Shown here: one piece after another, positions 1 to 8,711 of the stretch
Layout of the letters: every line of letters begins with the position of its first letter
How positions within the stretch are numbered: the first letter of the stretch is position 1
Assembly (NCBI RefSeq): GCF_001894745.1
Contig: NZ_BBYF01000002.1
Location: 124,001-188,000, forward strand
From: Paenibacillus sp. NAIST15-1
Lineage (GTDB): Bacteria; Bacillota; Bacilli; Paenibacillales; Paenibacillaceae
Length of the DNA: 64,000 nt
Reading direction: 5' to 3'
Notes under the pieces: generated by a model
Told to the model about the DNA's origin: nothing
Database searches by the model: none
The model's input: the letters and a program-made list of their open reading frames with translations, nothing else
Position numbers and translations under genes: made by a program

Positions 1-134
1 TTATATTGACTCATTTTCATGCTTTAAAATCGGAAGGGGTTACGACGATATTAGCCACCCATAGCGAGGCTATATCAAGTCAATGCGATAAAATTTATAC
101 GTTGAACCAAGATGGATTATCCCTTGAGCGTTAA
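1..134 (+). CDS. ABC transporter ATP-binding protein, C-terminal fragment
   Basis: The reading frame is open from the window edge (first full codon at 3) and stops with TAA at 132-134, leaving 43 residues. It contains the H-loop signature ILATHSEAIS near the end, followed by a short tail, as in the ATPase subunits of LolD/MacB- or Bce-type exporters. The ATPase core lies outside the window, so substrate and partner permease cannot be judged. Its position just before two BceAB modules makes a third peptide or lipoprotein exporter likely, but that is inference. Confidence 0.75.
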   Translation, partial: ILTHFHALKSEGVTTILATHSEAISSQCDKIYTLNQDGLSLER

Positions 135-183
135 GAAGTTCGTTACGTTTGTTTCATTTCACTAACTTATTTCCAAAATAATA

Positions 184-223
184 GAGGATCGTTTTCATGC
201 ATAGCATGATGCGATCCTTTTTC
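184..223 (+). terminator. Rho-independent terminator after the partial ABC ATPase
   Basis: GGATCG (186-191) pairs with CGATCC (212-217). An inner CATGC/GCATG stem (196-208) continues the hairpin, and TTTTT follows at 218-222. Confidence 0.75.
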
Positions 224-246
224 ATTACAACCCAAAAAACTTTACA

Positions 247-260
247 TGACAAAAATGAAA
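247..260 (+). promoter_or_regulatory. BceR-type operator upstream of first bceAB
   Basis: TGACA-AAAA-TGAAA fits the known BceR-family site TNACA-N4-TGTAA with one mismatch. It is followed by a stretch (GGAAAATGTAAG) that is also present upstream of the second bceAB copy. It lies 107 bp before the ATPase start, almost the same distance as in copy 2 (102 bp). Regulation by a BceR-like response regulator is inferred. Confidence 0.55.
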
Positions 261-353
261 GGAAAATGTAAGGCATAACAATGGTTACATTTCTTCATAC
301 CCAGTAAAGTATGTGGTACATAACAGGTAAGCGAAGGAGTGTAATTAGCATCT

Positions 354-1118
354 ATGTTGGAAGTCAGAAATGTATCCAAAATATATGAAGGCAAAGTGTC
401 TTACAAAGCACTTTCCGATTTGAATTTATCGATAGGCAAGGGCGAATTCGTCGGCATCATGGGGCCATCTGGAAGTGGTAAGACTACTTTCTTGAACGTG
501 GTGTCCACGATCGATAAGCCATCATCAGGAGAAGTATTGATTGGCGGCAGCAACGCACACGCTCTTAGTAAGCGTAAGCTAGCCTTGTTCCGTCGCAGAG
601 AGCTTGGCTTTGTGTTTCAGGATTTCAATTTACTGCAGACCTTGACCGTGAAGGAAAATATTATTTTTCCATTGACGCTGGAGAATGTCAGCATTAAGGA
701 GCAGGAGCAGCGCGTAAAGGTAATCGCAGATAAGCTCGGGATTGGACATATACTGGACAAGCGCACATTTGAAATTTCTGGTGGTCAGTGTCAACGTACT
801 GCGATTGCGCGGGCAATCATCCATCAGCCGAAGCTGCTGCTTGCGGACGAGCCGACTGGTAATCTGGATTCCAAGTCAGCCAAGGACGTGCTTGAGATGA
901 TGGAGAAGATCAACAAGGAAGACGGAACCACGACGATGATGGTTACTCATGATGCATTTGCTGCAAGTTACTGTGACCGCGTCATCTTCATCAAGGACGG
1001 TTCGCTGTATCAAGAGCTGCACAAGCATAATGAGCGGCAAGTATTCTTCCAAGAAATTATGAATGTCTTGTCAGCATTGGGGGGAGCGGAAGATGAACTT
1101 TCGTCAGTTCGCGTTTAA
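354..1118 (+). CDS. BceA-type peptide-resistance ABC transporter ATPase (copy 1)
   Basis: Cytoplasmic ATPase of a Bce-type exporter that frees cell-wall lipid-cycle targets from antimicrobial peptides such as bacitracin. 254 aa, the normal family length. Walker A GPSGSGKTT at residues 37-45, Q-loop Gln89, signature ISGGQ 141-145, Walker B LLLADEP 161-167, H-loop His199. The start is supported by GAAGGAG upstream. The 3' end overlaps the permease start by 26 bp, which implies translational coupling. It is nearly identical to the copy at 3188, so this is a tandem duplication. The family is certain; the peptide substrate is unknown. Confidence 0.93.
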   Translation: MLEVRNVSKIYEGKVSYKALSDLNLSIGKGEFVGIMGPSGSGKTTFLNVVSTIDKPSSGEVLIGGSNAHALSKRKLALFRRRELGFVFQDFNLLQTLTVKENIIFPLTLENVSIKEQEQRVKVIADKLGIGHILDKRTFEISGGQCQRTAIARAIIHQPKLLLADEPTGNLDSKSAKDVLEMMEKINKEDGTTTMMVTHDAFAASYCDRVIFIKDGSLYQELHKHNERQVFFQEIMNVLSALGGAEDELSSVRV

Positions 1119-3000
1119 GAACGTATTTCGGAACAAGCGATTGTATGCCGGATATTTCATAAGCTGCGCCTTCTCAGTCATGATCTTCTTCGTGTATTCG
1201 ATGCTGGCCTTCCACCCGGAATTGAACATGGCCGGCAGCGGCAAGTACGGCAAGGGTGCACAGGCGGGGATGGAGGTTGCGCAGTACATTATTTATGTGT
1301 TCTCCTTCTTCTTCATCCTGTATTCGATGAGCGTCTTCTTGAAGACACGGAAGAAAGAATTCGGCGTGTGTATTATGCAAGGGATGTCTGACATGCAGTT
1401 GAAGCGCCTTGTATTTGTAGAAAATATCATTATCGGATTTGCTTCAACGGTTGCAGGGATAGTTACTGGATTAGCAATGTCAAAGGGAATGCTCATGTTA
1501 GGCTCATCCTTGTTGTATTTGGATGACCCATTGTCATTCTATTTCCCAACGACAGCGTTGTGGTTCACGTTCGCAGCCTTCATGGCGCTGTTTATTGCGA
1601 TTTCATTATTTACGGCTACCATATTGCGTACAAGTTCCTTGATCGACCTGCTAAAAGCTTCAACGAAGCCGAAGCCAGAGCCCAAGGCTAATGCGGGGCT
1701 CGCGATATTTGCAGCACTGTGCATCTTGGGCGGCTATGGAACCGCGTTCGTAGTCCGTGGGGAACAGGTCTTATTCGCCATGCTGCCTGTAGTCGTTCTT
1801 GTCTCGGTTGGCACTTATTTCTTATTTACGCAGCTAAGCGTGTTCATCATTACTAGGCTGAAAAAGAAGCAGAAGCTGTACCGCAGAAATACAAATATGC
1901 TGACATTGTCAGACTTGGCCTATCGGATGAAGGACAATGCACGGATGTTCTTCCTCGTCGCCATTATTTCCACTGTAGCATTTACGGCTATTGGTACACT
2001 CGTTGGCTTCAAGGCAATGCTGACAAATAGTGTGGCAGATTTGATGCCGCCTATGTCATATGAATCGAATACAATGAGCAATAAGCAAGAGCAGAAACAT
2101 GTAGATTCGATTGAGTCAGCACTTAAGAAAGAAAACATCAAGTATGATGCCTACATCATTCATAGCAAAACAGCAGAATTCAAAGATGGATCGATTATGA
2201 AGGTGATGGGAGCAACGGAATACAATTCATTCGCCAAAGAGCGCATTCAGCTACATCAGGGTGAAGGATTCATACTGGAAACGACAAGCAATGATTTTGG
2301 CAATAGGAGCACAGCTTCGAATTGGTCGAAGGGGCAGATCTTGACATTGAAGCATACAGGCAAGTTGAAGCTTGTTGACTCATTAGAGATGACCGACGAT
2401 GTGAGACAATATGTATCGGGCGGAGAAGTGCTGGTATTGTCAGATGAGGACTTTAAGGCAATCCCGCTTACGAAGTTCGACGAGACAAATTATATCTTCA
2501 ACATGGACAACTGGCAGGCGACAAAGACATTGTCAGCAGACCTGGAAAAGCAGTTCCAAAAAGAAAAGCAGCAAGACTTCCGCTTCCAATCCAGAGCGAC
2601 ATCCATGTCAGAACTCAATCAAGGGATGGGACAAATCTTGCTGACGGGCTTATTTGTCGGAGTCGTGTTCTTCGTGTCAGCAGGCAGCTTCCTGTACTTC
2701 CGCCTCTTCTCAGATTTGGATAATGATCTTGTCCAGTATCGGGCAATTTCGAAGCTGGGACTGACAGAAGGGGAACTATCCAAGGTTGTTACTACGCAAA
2801 TCGGACTGCTGTTCTTTGTTCCGATCATTGTAGCTATCGTTCATGGAGCGGTTGCACTGAATACGTTGCAGAATTTGTTCCCGAACGTATCGATTTTGAA
2901 AGAAATCATACTCGTATTAGGCACGTTCTTCATCATACAGGTCGTATATTTCTTACTCATTCGTGCGAACTATGTAAGAAAGCTGAAAAAAGTATTGTAA
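1093..3000 (+). CDS. BceB-type ABC transporter permease (copy 1)
   Basis: Membrane subunit of a Bce-type module, 635 aa. The start is ATG 1093 (MNFRQFAFKNV), because GGGGGGAGCGGAAG lies directly before it; an upstream in-frame start would add 10 residues that lack family character. Layout is typical: one N-terminal helix (about 17-37), FtsX-like helices up to about residue 300, a large extracellular domain of about 200 residues (about 307-512) that in this family senses the peptide, then three C-terminal helices (TM8 within GQILLTGLFVGVVFF). Compared with copy 2, the membrane parts are nearly the same and the extracellular domain is clearly divergent, suggesting a different peptide range. Confidence 0.92.
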   Translation: MNFRQFAFKNVFRNKRLYAGYFISCAFSVMIFFVYSMLAFHPELNMAGSGKYGKGAQAGMEVAQYIIYVFSFFFILYSMSVFLKTRKKEFGVCIMQGMSDMQLKRLVFVENIIIGFASTVAGIVTGLAMSKGMLMLGSSLLYLDDPLSFYFPTTALWFTFAAFMALFIAISLFTATILRTSSLIDLLKASTKPKPEPKANAGLAIFAALCILGGYGTAFVVRGEQVLFAMLPVVVLVSVGTYFLFTQLSVFIITRLKKKQKLYRRNTNMLTLSDLAYRMKDNARMFFLVAIISTVAFTAIGTLVGFKAMLTNSVADLMPPMSYESNTMSNKQEQKHVDSIESALKKENIKYDAYIIHSKTAEFKDGSIMKVMGATEYNSFAKERIQLHQGEGFILETTSNDFGNRSTASNWSKGQILTLKHTGKLKLVDSLEMTDDVRQYVSGGEVLVLSDEDFKAIPLTKFDETNYIFNMDNWQATKTLSADLEKQFQKEKQQDFRFQSRATSMSELNQGMGQILLTGLFVGVVFFVSAGSFLYFRLFSDLDNDLVQYRAISKLGLTEGELSKVVTTQIGLLFFVPIIVAIVHGAVALNTLQNLFPNVSILKEIILVLGTFFIIQVVYFLLIRANYVRKLKKVL

Positions 3001-3021
3001 TAATACAGTTATATCCTTATC

Positions 3022-3060
3022 AGAGAGTAAGCCGTATCGTGGCTTGCTCTCTTTCTATTT
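3022..3060 (+). terminator. Terminator after first bceAB
   Basis: A 12-bp stem, AGAGAGTAAGCC (3022-3033) with GGCTTGCTCTCT (3041-3052), has one G-T pair and a 7-nt loop. It is followed by TTCTATTT. Confidence 0.85.
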
Positions 3061-3085
3061 GAATCGCAGCTACTAGGAATGAACG

Positions 3086-3099
3086 TGACAATTTTGAAA
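3086..3099 (+). promoter_or_regulatory. BceR-type operator upstream of second bceAB
   Basis: TGACA-ATTT-TGAAA has the same layout and flanks as the element at 247. The downstream sequence GGAAAATGTAAG is shared between both copies. A BceR-family target is inferred. Confidence 0.55.
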
Positions 3100-3187
3100 G
3101 GAAAATGTAAGCAATAACAATGGTTGTATTTGCTAATCGGGAGTAAAGTGAAGGTACCGAAAACAACAAGGAGCGTGTAATTCTACT

Positions 3188-3952
3188 ATGCTAGAGGTTA
3201 AAAATGTATCCAAAGTATACGAGGGTAAAGTCTCTTATCAAGCATTATCGAATTTAAACCTAACCATTGGCGAAGGTGAGTTCGTTGGGATTATGGGGCC
3301 GTCCGGAAGCGGGAAAACGACATTTTTAAACGTGGTATCGACAATCGACAAGCCCACATCAGGAGAAGTATTGATTGGTGGGAGCAATGCGCACGCCTTA
3401 AATAAACGCAAGTTGGCACTGTTCCGCCGCCGTCAGCTTGGCTTCGTGTTCCAAGATTTCAACCTGCTGCAAACCTTAACGGTGAAGGAAAACATCGTAT
3501 TTCCATTAACATTGGAAAATGTGAGCATTAAGGAGCAGGAGCAGCGTGTGCAAGCGATAGCGGAGAAGCTGGGCATCAAGCAAATTTTGGACAAGCGCAC
3601 GTACGAAATCTCTGGGGGACAATGCCAGCGGACTGCAATTGCGCGTGCTATGATCCACAATCCGAAGCTGCTTCTAGCGGATGAACCGACGGGGAATCTG
3701 GATTCGAAGTCTGCGAAGGATGTTCTCGAAATGATGCAGAAAATCAATAAGGAAGACGGCACGACGATGATGATGGTAACCCACGACGCATTTGCTGCTA
3801 GTTACTGTGATCGTGTCATCTTCATCAAGGACGGCTCGCTGTACCGAGAACTGCACAAGCATGATCAACGACAAGTGTTCTTCCAGGAAATTATGAATGT
3901 GTTGTCGGCAATAGGAGGCGCGGAAGATGAACTTTCGTCAGTTCGCGTTTAA
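3188..3952 (+). CDS. BceA-type peptide-resistance ABC transporter ATPase (copy 2)
   Basis: 254 aa, ATPase of the second tandem Bce module. All ABC motifs are present at the same positions as in copy 1 (Walker A 37-45, ISGGQ 141-145, LLLADEP 161-167). The start is preceded by AAGGAG. It overlaps its permease by 26 bp, exactly as in copy 1. By eye most substitutions relative to copy 1 are conservative, so the duplication is probably fairly old but under selection. Partner permease is the gene at 3927. Confidence 0.93.
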   Translation: MLEVKNVSKVYEGKVSYQALSNLNLTIGEGEFVGIMGPSGSGKTTFLNVVSTIDKPTSGEVLIGGSNAHALNKRKLALFRRRQLGFVFQDFNLLQTLTVKENIVFPLTLENVSIKEQEQRVQAIAEKLGIKQILDKRTYEISGGQCQRTAIARAMIHNPKLLLADEPTGNLDSKSAKDVLEMMQKINKEDGTTMMMVTHDAFAASYCDRVIFIKDGSLYRELHKHDQRQVFFQEIMNVLSAIGGAEDELSSVRV

Positions 3953-5834
3953 AAACGTTATTCGCAACGCGCGGCTGTATGCCGGTTATTTTATAAGCAG
4001 TGCTTTCTCTGTTATGATCTTTTTCGTATATTCGATGCTGGCCTTCCATCCAGAATTGAATTTGGCGGAGAGTGGGGGATTCGGAAAAGGCGCACAAACT
4101 GGAATGCAGGTTGCCCAGTATATCATTTACGTCTTTACGTTTTTCTTCATTCTTTATTCGATGAGCGTCTTCTTGAAGACTCGGAAGAAAGAATTCGGTG
4201 TCTGCATCATGCAGGGGATGTCCAATATGCAGCTGAAGCGTCTCGTATTTCTTGAAAATACGATCATTGGATTCGCTTCGACTGTAACTGGTATAGTAGC
4301 AGGACTGATTTTGTCCAAAGGGATGCTTATGCTCGGTTCATCCATGTTGTATTTGGAGCATTCGTTATCGTTCTATTTCCCAACAAAGGCGCTTTGGTTT
4401 ACATTCGTGGCTTTTATGCTGTTGTTCCTTGCAATCTCATTCTTTACGGCGACAATCTTGCGAACAAGTTCACTGATTGACCTATTGAAAGCCTCGACGA
4501 AGCCAAAACCCGAGCCGAAGGCGTCGGTATGGCTGGCTATTCTGGCTGCCATGCTGCTGCTGATCGGTTATGCGATAGCTTTTATCGTACGCGGAACCCT
4601 TGTTATGTTTGCACTGCTGCCTGTCGTTATTCTTGTGTCGATCGGTACATACTTCTTATTCACACAGCTAAGTGTGTACATCATTCATAAATTGAAGAAG
4701 AACAAGAAGTTGTATCGCCGGAATACAAACATGTTGACACTGTCCGATTTGGCATATCGGATGAAGGATAATGCGCGCATGTTTTTCCTTGTCGCGATTA
4801 TTTCAACCGTTGCGTTTACAGCCATCGGCACGCTTGTTGGGTTCAAAGCGATGCTGACTGAAGGCGTTGCAGGATCGATGCCGCCGATGTCTTATGAGTC
4901 CTATGCCGACAATAAGCAGGAGCAAAAACATCTTGCATACATTGAGACAGGGTTGAAGGAAGAAAACGTTAACTATGACAGCTTCGTTATTCATAATAAA
5001 GATGCGGAGCTTAAGGATAAATACTCATTCAATGCAATTTCCGTAACGGATTATAACCTGATCTCGGAGGATAAGATTCGTGTAGATGCAGGAAGTGCGG
5101 TATTGATGCAATTCAAGATGGATGACTTCGGATATAACAGAGGAAAGAAGGACTGGTCGAAGGGGCAGACTTTGACTCTGAGCAGTGGAAGCAAGCTTCA
5201 ATTGACAGATGTACCGGACATGAGCAAAGATGTCCGCCAATACATCACTGGAAATCATGTGCTTGTGATGTCGGATTCAGATTTCAACGCACTTCCAAAA
5301 TCGAAAACCGATATGGATATGCATGTATTTGCGATGGATGACTGGCAGGGAACGAAGGCAGTAGCGGAGAAGTTGACTACACAGTTGAATGCTGATAGTA
5401 CCAATCCCCACTATCGTTTTCAGGCGCGAGCGCTTGCGATGCAGGAAGTGAATCAGGGTATGGGCCAAATTCTGCTGACAGGCTTGTTCGTAGGAATTGT
5501 TTTCTTCGTGGCAGCAGGCAGCTTCCTTTATTTCCGACTATTCTCGGATTTGGATTCCGATATCGTGCAGTATCGAGCTATCTCCAAGCTGGGTCTGACT
5601 GAAGGGGAACTGTCAAAGGTTGTATCCACTCAAATCGGACTGCTGTTCTTTGTACCGATTGTCGTAGCTATCATTCATGGTGCCGTTGCATTGAACACAC
5701 TGCAAAATTTGTTCTCGCAAATCTCTATTTTAAAAGAAATCATTCTAGTATTAGGTACATTCTTCGTTATTCAGGTTGTCTATTTCTTATTCATTCGAGC
5801 AAATTATGTGAAAAAACTGAAGAAGGTACTGTAA
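3927..5834 (+). CDS. BceB-type ABC transporter permease (copy 2)
   Basis: 635 aa, the same length as copy 1, begins MNFRQFAFKNV behind GGAGGCGGAAG. Predicted 10 transmembrane helices with the family's large extracellular domain between helices 7 and 8. Residues about 330-510 differ strongly from copy 1, while the first 300 and last 120 residues are almost the same. In Bce systems this domain contacts the peptide and the sensor kinase, so the pair probably serves different peptides. No sensor kinase or response regulator lies next to these two modules inside the window. Confidence 0.92.
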   Translation: MNFRQFAFKNVIRNARLYAGYFISSAFSVMIFFVYSMLAFHPELNLAESGGFGKGAQTGMQVAQYIIYVFTFFFILYSMSVFLKTRKKEFGVCIMQGMSNMQLKRLVFLENTIIGFASTVTGIVAGLILSKGMLMLGSSMLYLEHSLSFYFPTKALWFTFVAFMLLFLAISFFTATILRTSSLIDLLKASTKPKPEPKASVWLAILAAMLLLIGYAIAFIVRGTLVMFALLPVVILVSIGTYFLFTQLSVYIIHKLKKNKKLYRRNTNMLTLSDLAYRMKDNARMFFLVAIISTVAFTAIGTLVGFKAMLTEGVAGSMPPMSYESYADNKQEQKHLAYIETGLKEENVNYDSFVIHNKDAELKDKYSFNAISVTDYNLISEDKIRVDAGSAVLMQFKMDDFGYNRGKKDWSKGQTLTLSSGSKLQLTDVPDMSKDVRQYITGNHVLVMSDSDFNALPKSKTDMDMHVFAMDDWQGTKAVAEKLTTQLNADSTNPHYRFQARALAMQEVNQGMGQILLTGLFVGIVFFVAAGSFLYFRLFSDLDSDIVQYRAISKLGLTEGELSKVVSTQIGLLFFVPIVVAIIHGAVALNTLQNLFSQISILKEIILVLGTFFVIQVVYFLFIRANYVKKLKKVL

Positions 5835-5857
5835 TCAAGCAGTCCAAAAAAGATAGA

Positions 5858-5890
5858 GGAGCAGGTCGCCGTTGCGATCTGCTCCTTATT
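5858..5890 (+). terminator. Terminator after second bceAB
   Basis: GGAGCAGGTCGC (5858-5869) pairs with GCGATCTGCTCC (5874-5885) around a CGTT loop, followed by TTATTATTTATTT. It may also serve the convergent HPP gene. Confidence 0.8.
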
Positions 5891-5904
5891 ATTTATTTGC
5901 AACA

Positions 5905-6426
5905 TTATGAGGTGAACCAATGCTTAGGATATTGATTTCCCTGTGTGCGATGATATGTCCACGCCGCCAGTACTAAGACAACGGCTCCAATTCCGACCGG
6001 AAACAACAGGTAAGTCCAAGGGGCGCCTGTCATCATAATAAGCAGAGGATCGGCGCCCGCAGGTGGATGAATGGTTCTGGTCCATTGCATGAAGGCGATG
6101 GACAGACCGACGGCTAGCGCGAGGCTCCAGACATGCACGCCAACACATGAGCTAATGGTCAGCCCGACCAGTGAACTGATGAGATGGCCCCCTATTACAT
6201 TGCGCGGCTGTGCCAATGGACTGTCTGGCAGAGCAAACAAAATAACACATGACGCTCCAAAAGGAGCCATCAAAAAAGGGGACGACAACCAGCCTTCAAG
6301 GAGTGCTAGTACCAGGATAGCAAGTCCCCCTCCTGTACCTGCGAGTAGCGATGTTTTTACATATTGAAGTGATGGACGTTTTCGGCCAATTTCAAGCATT
6401 TTCTCTGTTACGTTAGAATTGTTCAT
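5905..6426 (-). CDS. HPP family integral membrane protein
   Basis: 173 aa with the family-naming motif TIHPPAGADP at about residues 115-124. Four hydrophobic segments are visible (about 27-45, 50-66, 79-110, 133-155). HPP proteins are inner-membrane proteins; some have been linked to nitrite transport, but the function here is unknown. The start is supported by AAGGAAACTATAGG before ATG. It is transcribed divergently from the LysR regulator at 6706, so regulation by that LysR protein is plausible. Confidence 0.85.
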   Translation of the reverse strand: MNNSNVTEKMLEIGRKRPSLQYVKTSLLAGTGGGLAILVLALLEGWLSSPFLMAPFGASCVILFALPDSPLAQPRNVIGGHLISSLVGLTISSCVGVHVWSLALAVGLSIAFMQWTRTIHPPAGADPLLIMMTGAPWTYLLFPVGIGAVVLVLAAWTYHRTQGNQYPKHWFTS

Positions 6427-6553
6427 CCTATAGTTTCCTTTCTAAGTAATGAGTTCGTGTCTCGGATTGATTGCACCGGTGCTTGAAATATATTGTATAA
6501 TGTGATTTGGTATTTGTAATACGAATAATTATGATATCTCACATTTCATTTTC

Positions 6554-6572
6554 CGATATCAAATTCTTATCG
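6554..6572 (+). promoter_or_regulatory. Possible LysR-type operator between HPP and LysR genes
   Basis: The inverted repeat CGATA-N9-TATCG lies in the divergent intergenic region. LysR-type regulators typically bind such interrupted dyads next to their own gene. The assignment rests only on symmetry and position. Confidence 0.3.
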
Positions 6573-6705
6573 ATGCGAGATGTATTGTTCTCGTTACGGT
6601 ATGAGGGATGTATTATGTGGTATCGATCACGGGATGAGAGAGTATCATTCACGCTTAGATAAGTGCATGAATTGTATGAAGCTGTTTCATGAAAGGGGAA
6701 GAGGG

Positions 6706-7608
6706 ATGTTTGAACTATTAGATGGGAAGCAAGTCGAAACCGTACGGGTGGTCGCCCACACGAAGAGCATTAGCCGTGCGGCCGAGCAATTAGGATACGT
6801 ACAATCAACAATTACCTCACATGTAAAGATGGTGGAGAAGACGGTTGGACAAACATTGTTCCATCGCTTGCCGCGTGGTGTAGAACTGACCGAGGCCGGG
6901 GCTATCTTCCTGCGTTATAGTGAGAAATGGAGTCTGCTGGGCAGAGAGCTGACCCAAGAGCTTCCGGCGGGCCAATCGATAGAGGGAACAGTTACATTAA
7001 GTGTGTTGGAATCCTTTTGCACGACGCGAATGACGGACTTGTTAACAGCAATTTTCCTTAAGTATCCACGAATCAAGCTTCACCTGCTTCCGGGATTTAT
7101 GGAGGATACATGCCAGCGAATACTTCAAGGGGAATGCGAGCTTGGAATTGTGGCCGGTCGGCCGCAAATGGGCGGTGTTGACTTCCTGCCGCTTGTTAAT
7201 GTGCGGATGGTGTGGGTCGTTCCTATGTCGATGCAGCTCCGCTGGGAAGAGGAAGGCTGGGAAGCACTGGATGATGTTCGAGTCATTGGATTTGGCTCGC
7301 AATGCGTCTATCAAGCAGTAGCATCTCAACTTCTCCAAGAGAGCGGGATCAAGCCTAGTCAATATAGTACCTTTCATAGCTTAGAGATGATGAAGCAGAC
7401 AATCAAGGTGGGAATGGGCATGGCGTTATTGCCTTATCGAACGGTAAAGGAGGAGATCGAGCAGGAAGCGCTTGGCTATCTTCCGCTACAAGTACCAACT
7501 CTAATCCATGGGCTTGTATGGAAGCAGGGGGATGAATTATCCCCCGCGGCAATTACGATACGCGATATTTTGGTAGAAAAGTTCAAGAACGAGCAGGAAG
7601 CGGATTGA
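6706..7608 (+). CDS. LysR family transcriptional regulator
   Basis: 300 aa from ATG 6706, chosen because GAAAGGGGAAGAGGG precedes it; an upstream frame adds 42 residues without LysR character. N-terminal winged helix-turn-helix at about residues 5-62 (SISRAAEQLGYVQSTITSHV is the recognition region), then a periplasmic-binding-protein-like effector domain (about 88-290). Full family length. The divergent neighbour is the HPP membrane protein, the usual LysR target arrangement. The effector cannot be deduced. Confidence 0.9.
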   Translation: MFELLDGKQVETVRVVAHTKSISRAAEQLGYVQSTITSHVKMVEKTVGQTLFHRLPRGVELTEAGAIFLRYSEKWSLLGRELTQELPAGQSIEGTVTLSVLESFCTTRMTDLLTAIFLKYPRIKLHLLPGFMEDTCQRILQGECELGIVAGRPQMGGVDFLPLVNVRMVWVVPMSMQLRWEEEGWEALDDVRVIGFGSQCVYQAVASQLLQESGIKPSQYSTFHSLEMMKQTIKVGMGMALLPYRTVKEEIEQEALGYLPLQVPTLIHGLVWKQGDELSPAAITIRDILVEKFKNEQEAD

Positions 7609-7650
7609 TGAGGTCTCCAATTAGGGAGTAATCATCAATCATTGTTTTCA
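7603..7650. terminator. Bidirectional hairpin between convergent LysR and DeoR genes
   Basis: GATTGATGA (7603-7611) pairs perfectly with TCATCAATC (7632-7640). An inner CTCC/GGAG stem extends it, and ATTGTTTTCATTT follows on the + strand. The LysR stop codon lies inside the stem. Confidence 0.5.
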
Positions 7651-7651
7651 T

Positions 7652-8467
7652 TTAACTGTTCATACTGCATCGAGCCGTCGCGGCATATTGCTTATTTGGA
7701 TCGCACTGATCATCGAGAATAATGGATTGTGCCGCCAGTCCCTCTCTCCATTGCAATGGCAGCGGACAATTGGTAACCAGCGTATGGAAGCTGGACAATT
7801 CAGCAATTTTGACAAGCCCTATTTTCTCGCACTTCGTTATATCTGCGACTAATATACTCTGCTTCGCATGATGCAGCATAATCTTGCGTATTTCAGCTTC
7901 TTCTTCATTGGCGTCAGTTACGCCGTGTGTAAGATCGATACCGGAGCACGAGAGGAAGGCTTTGTCGGCAGTATATCGGGCGAGGGCGTTGGCAGCAGCA
8001 TGTCCAGAATAGGACAGTGATCGGCGGCGAAGAGTACCACCGGTACAAATTAATTTAATATGTTCAGCATCTGATAGTTCCATGATGACATTTAGTGAAT
8101 TTGTGATTACAGTCAATTGCTTGCGCGCTTTTATTATTTTGGCGATATGGAGTGAAGTTGTACTCGAATCAAGCATAATCGTATCCCCATGTTGGATAAG
8201 CCTAGCGCACTTTGTTCCGATCCATTTCTTTTCAGACAAATAGCAGTCCTCGCGCACCCATACAGGGACGTCAGAGCTTACGGATGTCTCTGCTAAAAAT
8301 GCTCCCCCATGTGTTCTTAGCAGGAGACCTTCTTTCTCCATACGATCCAAGTCTCTTCGCACTGTTTCTTCCGTCACTCGAAACTGCTTGCTAAGCTCTG
8401 CGACGAGAACTCTGCCGTCCTGGAACAGGTGCTGCATGATGCGTTTTCGGCGTTCAATGGCTAACAA
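7652..8467 (-). CDS. DeoR family transcriptional regulator
   Basis: 271 aa. An N-terminal DeoR helix-turn-helix (about residues 5-58, including VTEETVRRDLDRMEKEGLLLRTHGGA) is followed by the sugar-phosphate-sensing domain with the family patterns DTIMLDSSTTSLHIA and ICTGGTLRR. The start is a TTG (8465-8467) preceded by GAGGATG. DeoR-type proteins usually repress sugar catabolism genes and respond to a phosphorylated sugar. The divergent neighbour is the metallophosphoesterase at 8712, which is therefore a candidate target. Confidence 0.88.
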   Translation of the reverse strand: MLAIERRKRIMQHLFQDGRVLVAELSKQFRVTEETVRRDLDRMEKEGLLLRTHGGAFLAETSVSSDVPVWVREDCYLSEKKWIGTKCARLIQHGDTIMLDSSTTSLHIAKIIKARKQLTVITNSLNVIMELSDAEHIKLICTGGTLRRRSLSYSGHAAANALARYTADKAFLSCSGIDLTHGVTDANEEEAEIRKIMLHHAKQSILVADITKCEKIGLVKIAELSSFHTLVTNCPLPLQWREGLAAQSIILDDQCDPNKQYAATARCSMNS

Positions 8468-8711
8468 GGCATTTACACATCCTCACGATAAGGTGGACAA
8501 TGGTGGCATCTTGCTTCATGTAGACCTCTATTATAGCGAAATATGGTATTTTTGACGAGTTAAGAAAGCATAACTATTTCACAACACGAATTAAGTAAAT
8601 ATTCTACTCTGGTCATCTCTAGAAAAAGGTTATAGACTAGAGGTGAATTAATCCATGCTTCATGCATTGCAGATCGAATAGAATGAACAGGACAAGGGAG
8701 ATGAACGATCG

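Noticed and set aside
3-134. Calling the partial ATPase a third BceA copy of the tandem array
   Set aside because: Its tail differs from the BceA C-terminus (no FFQEIMNVLSA-type end), so only a general ABC exporter ATPase is supported.
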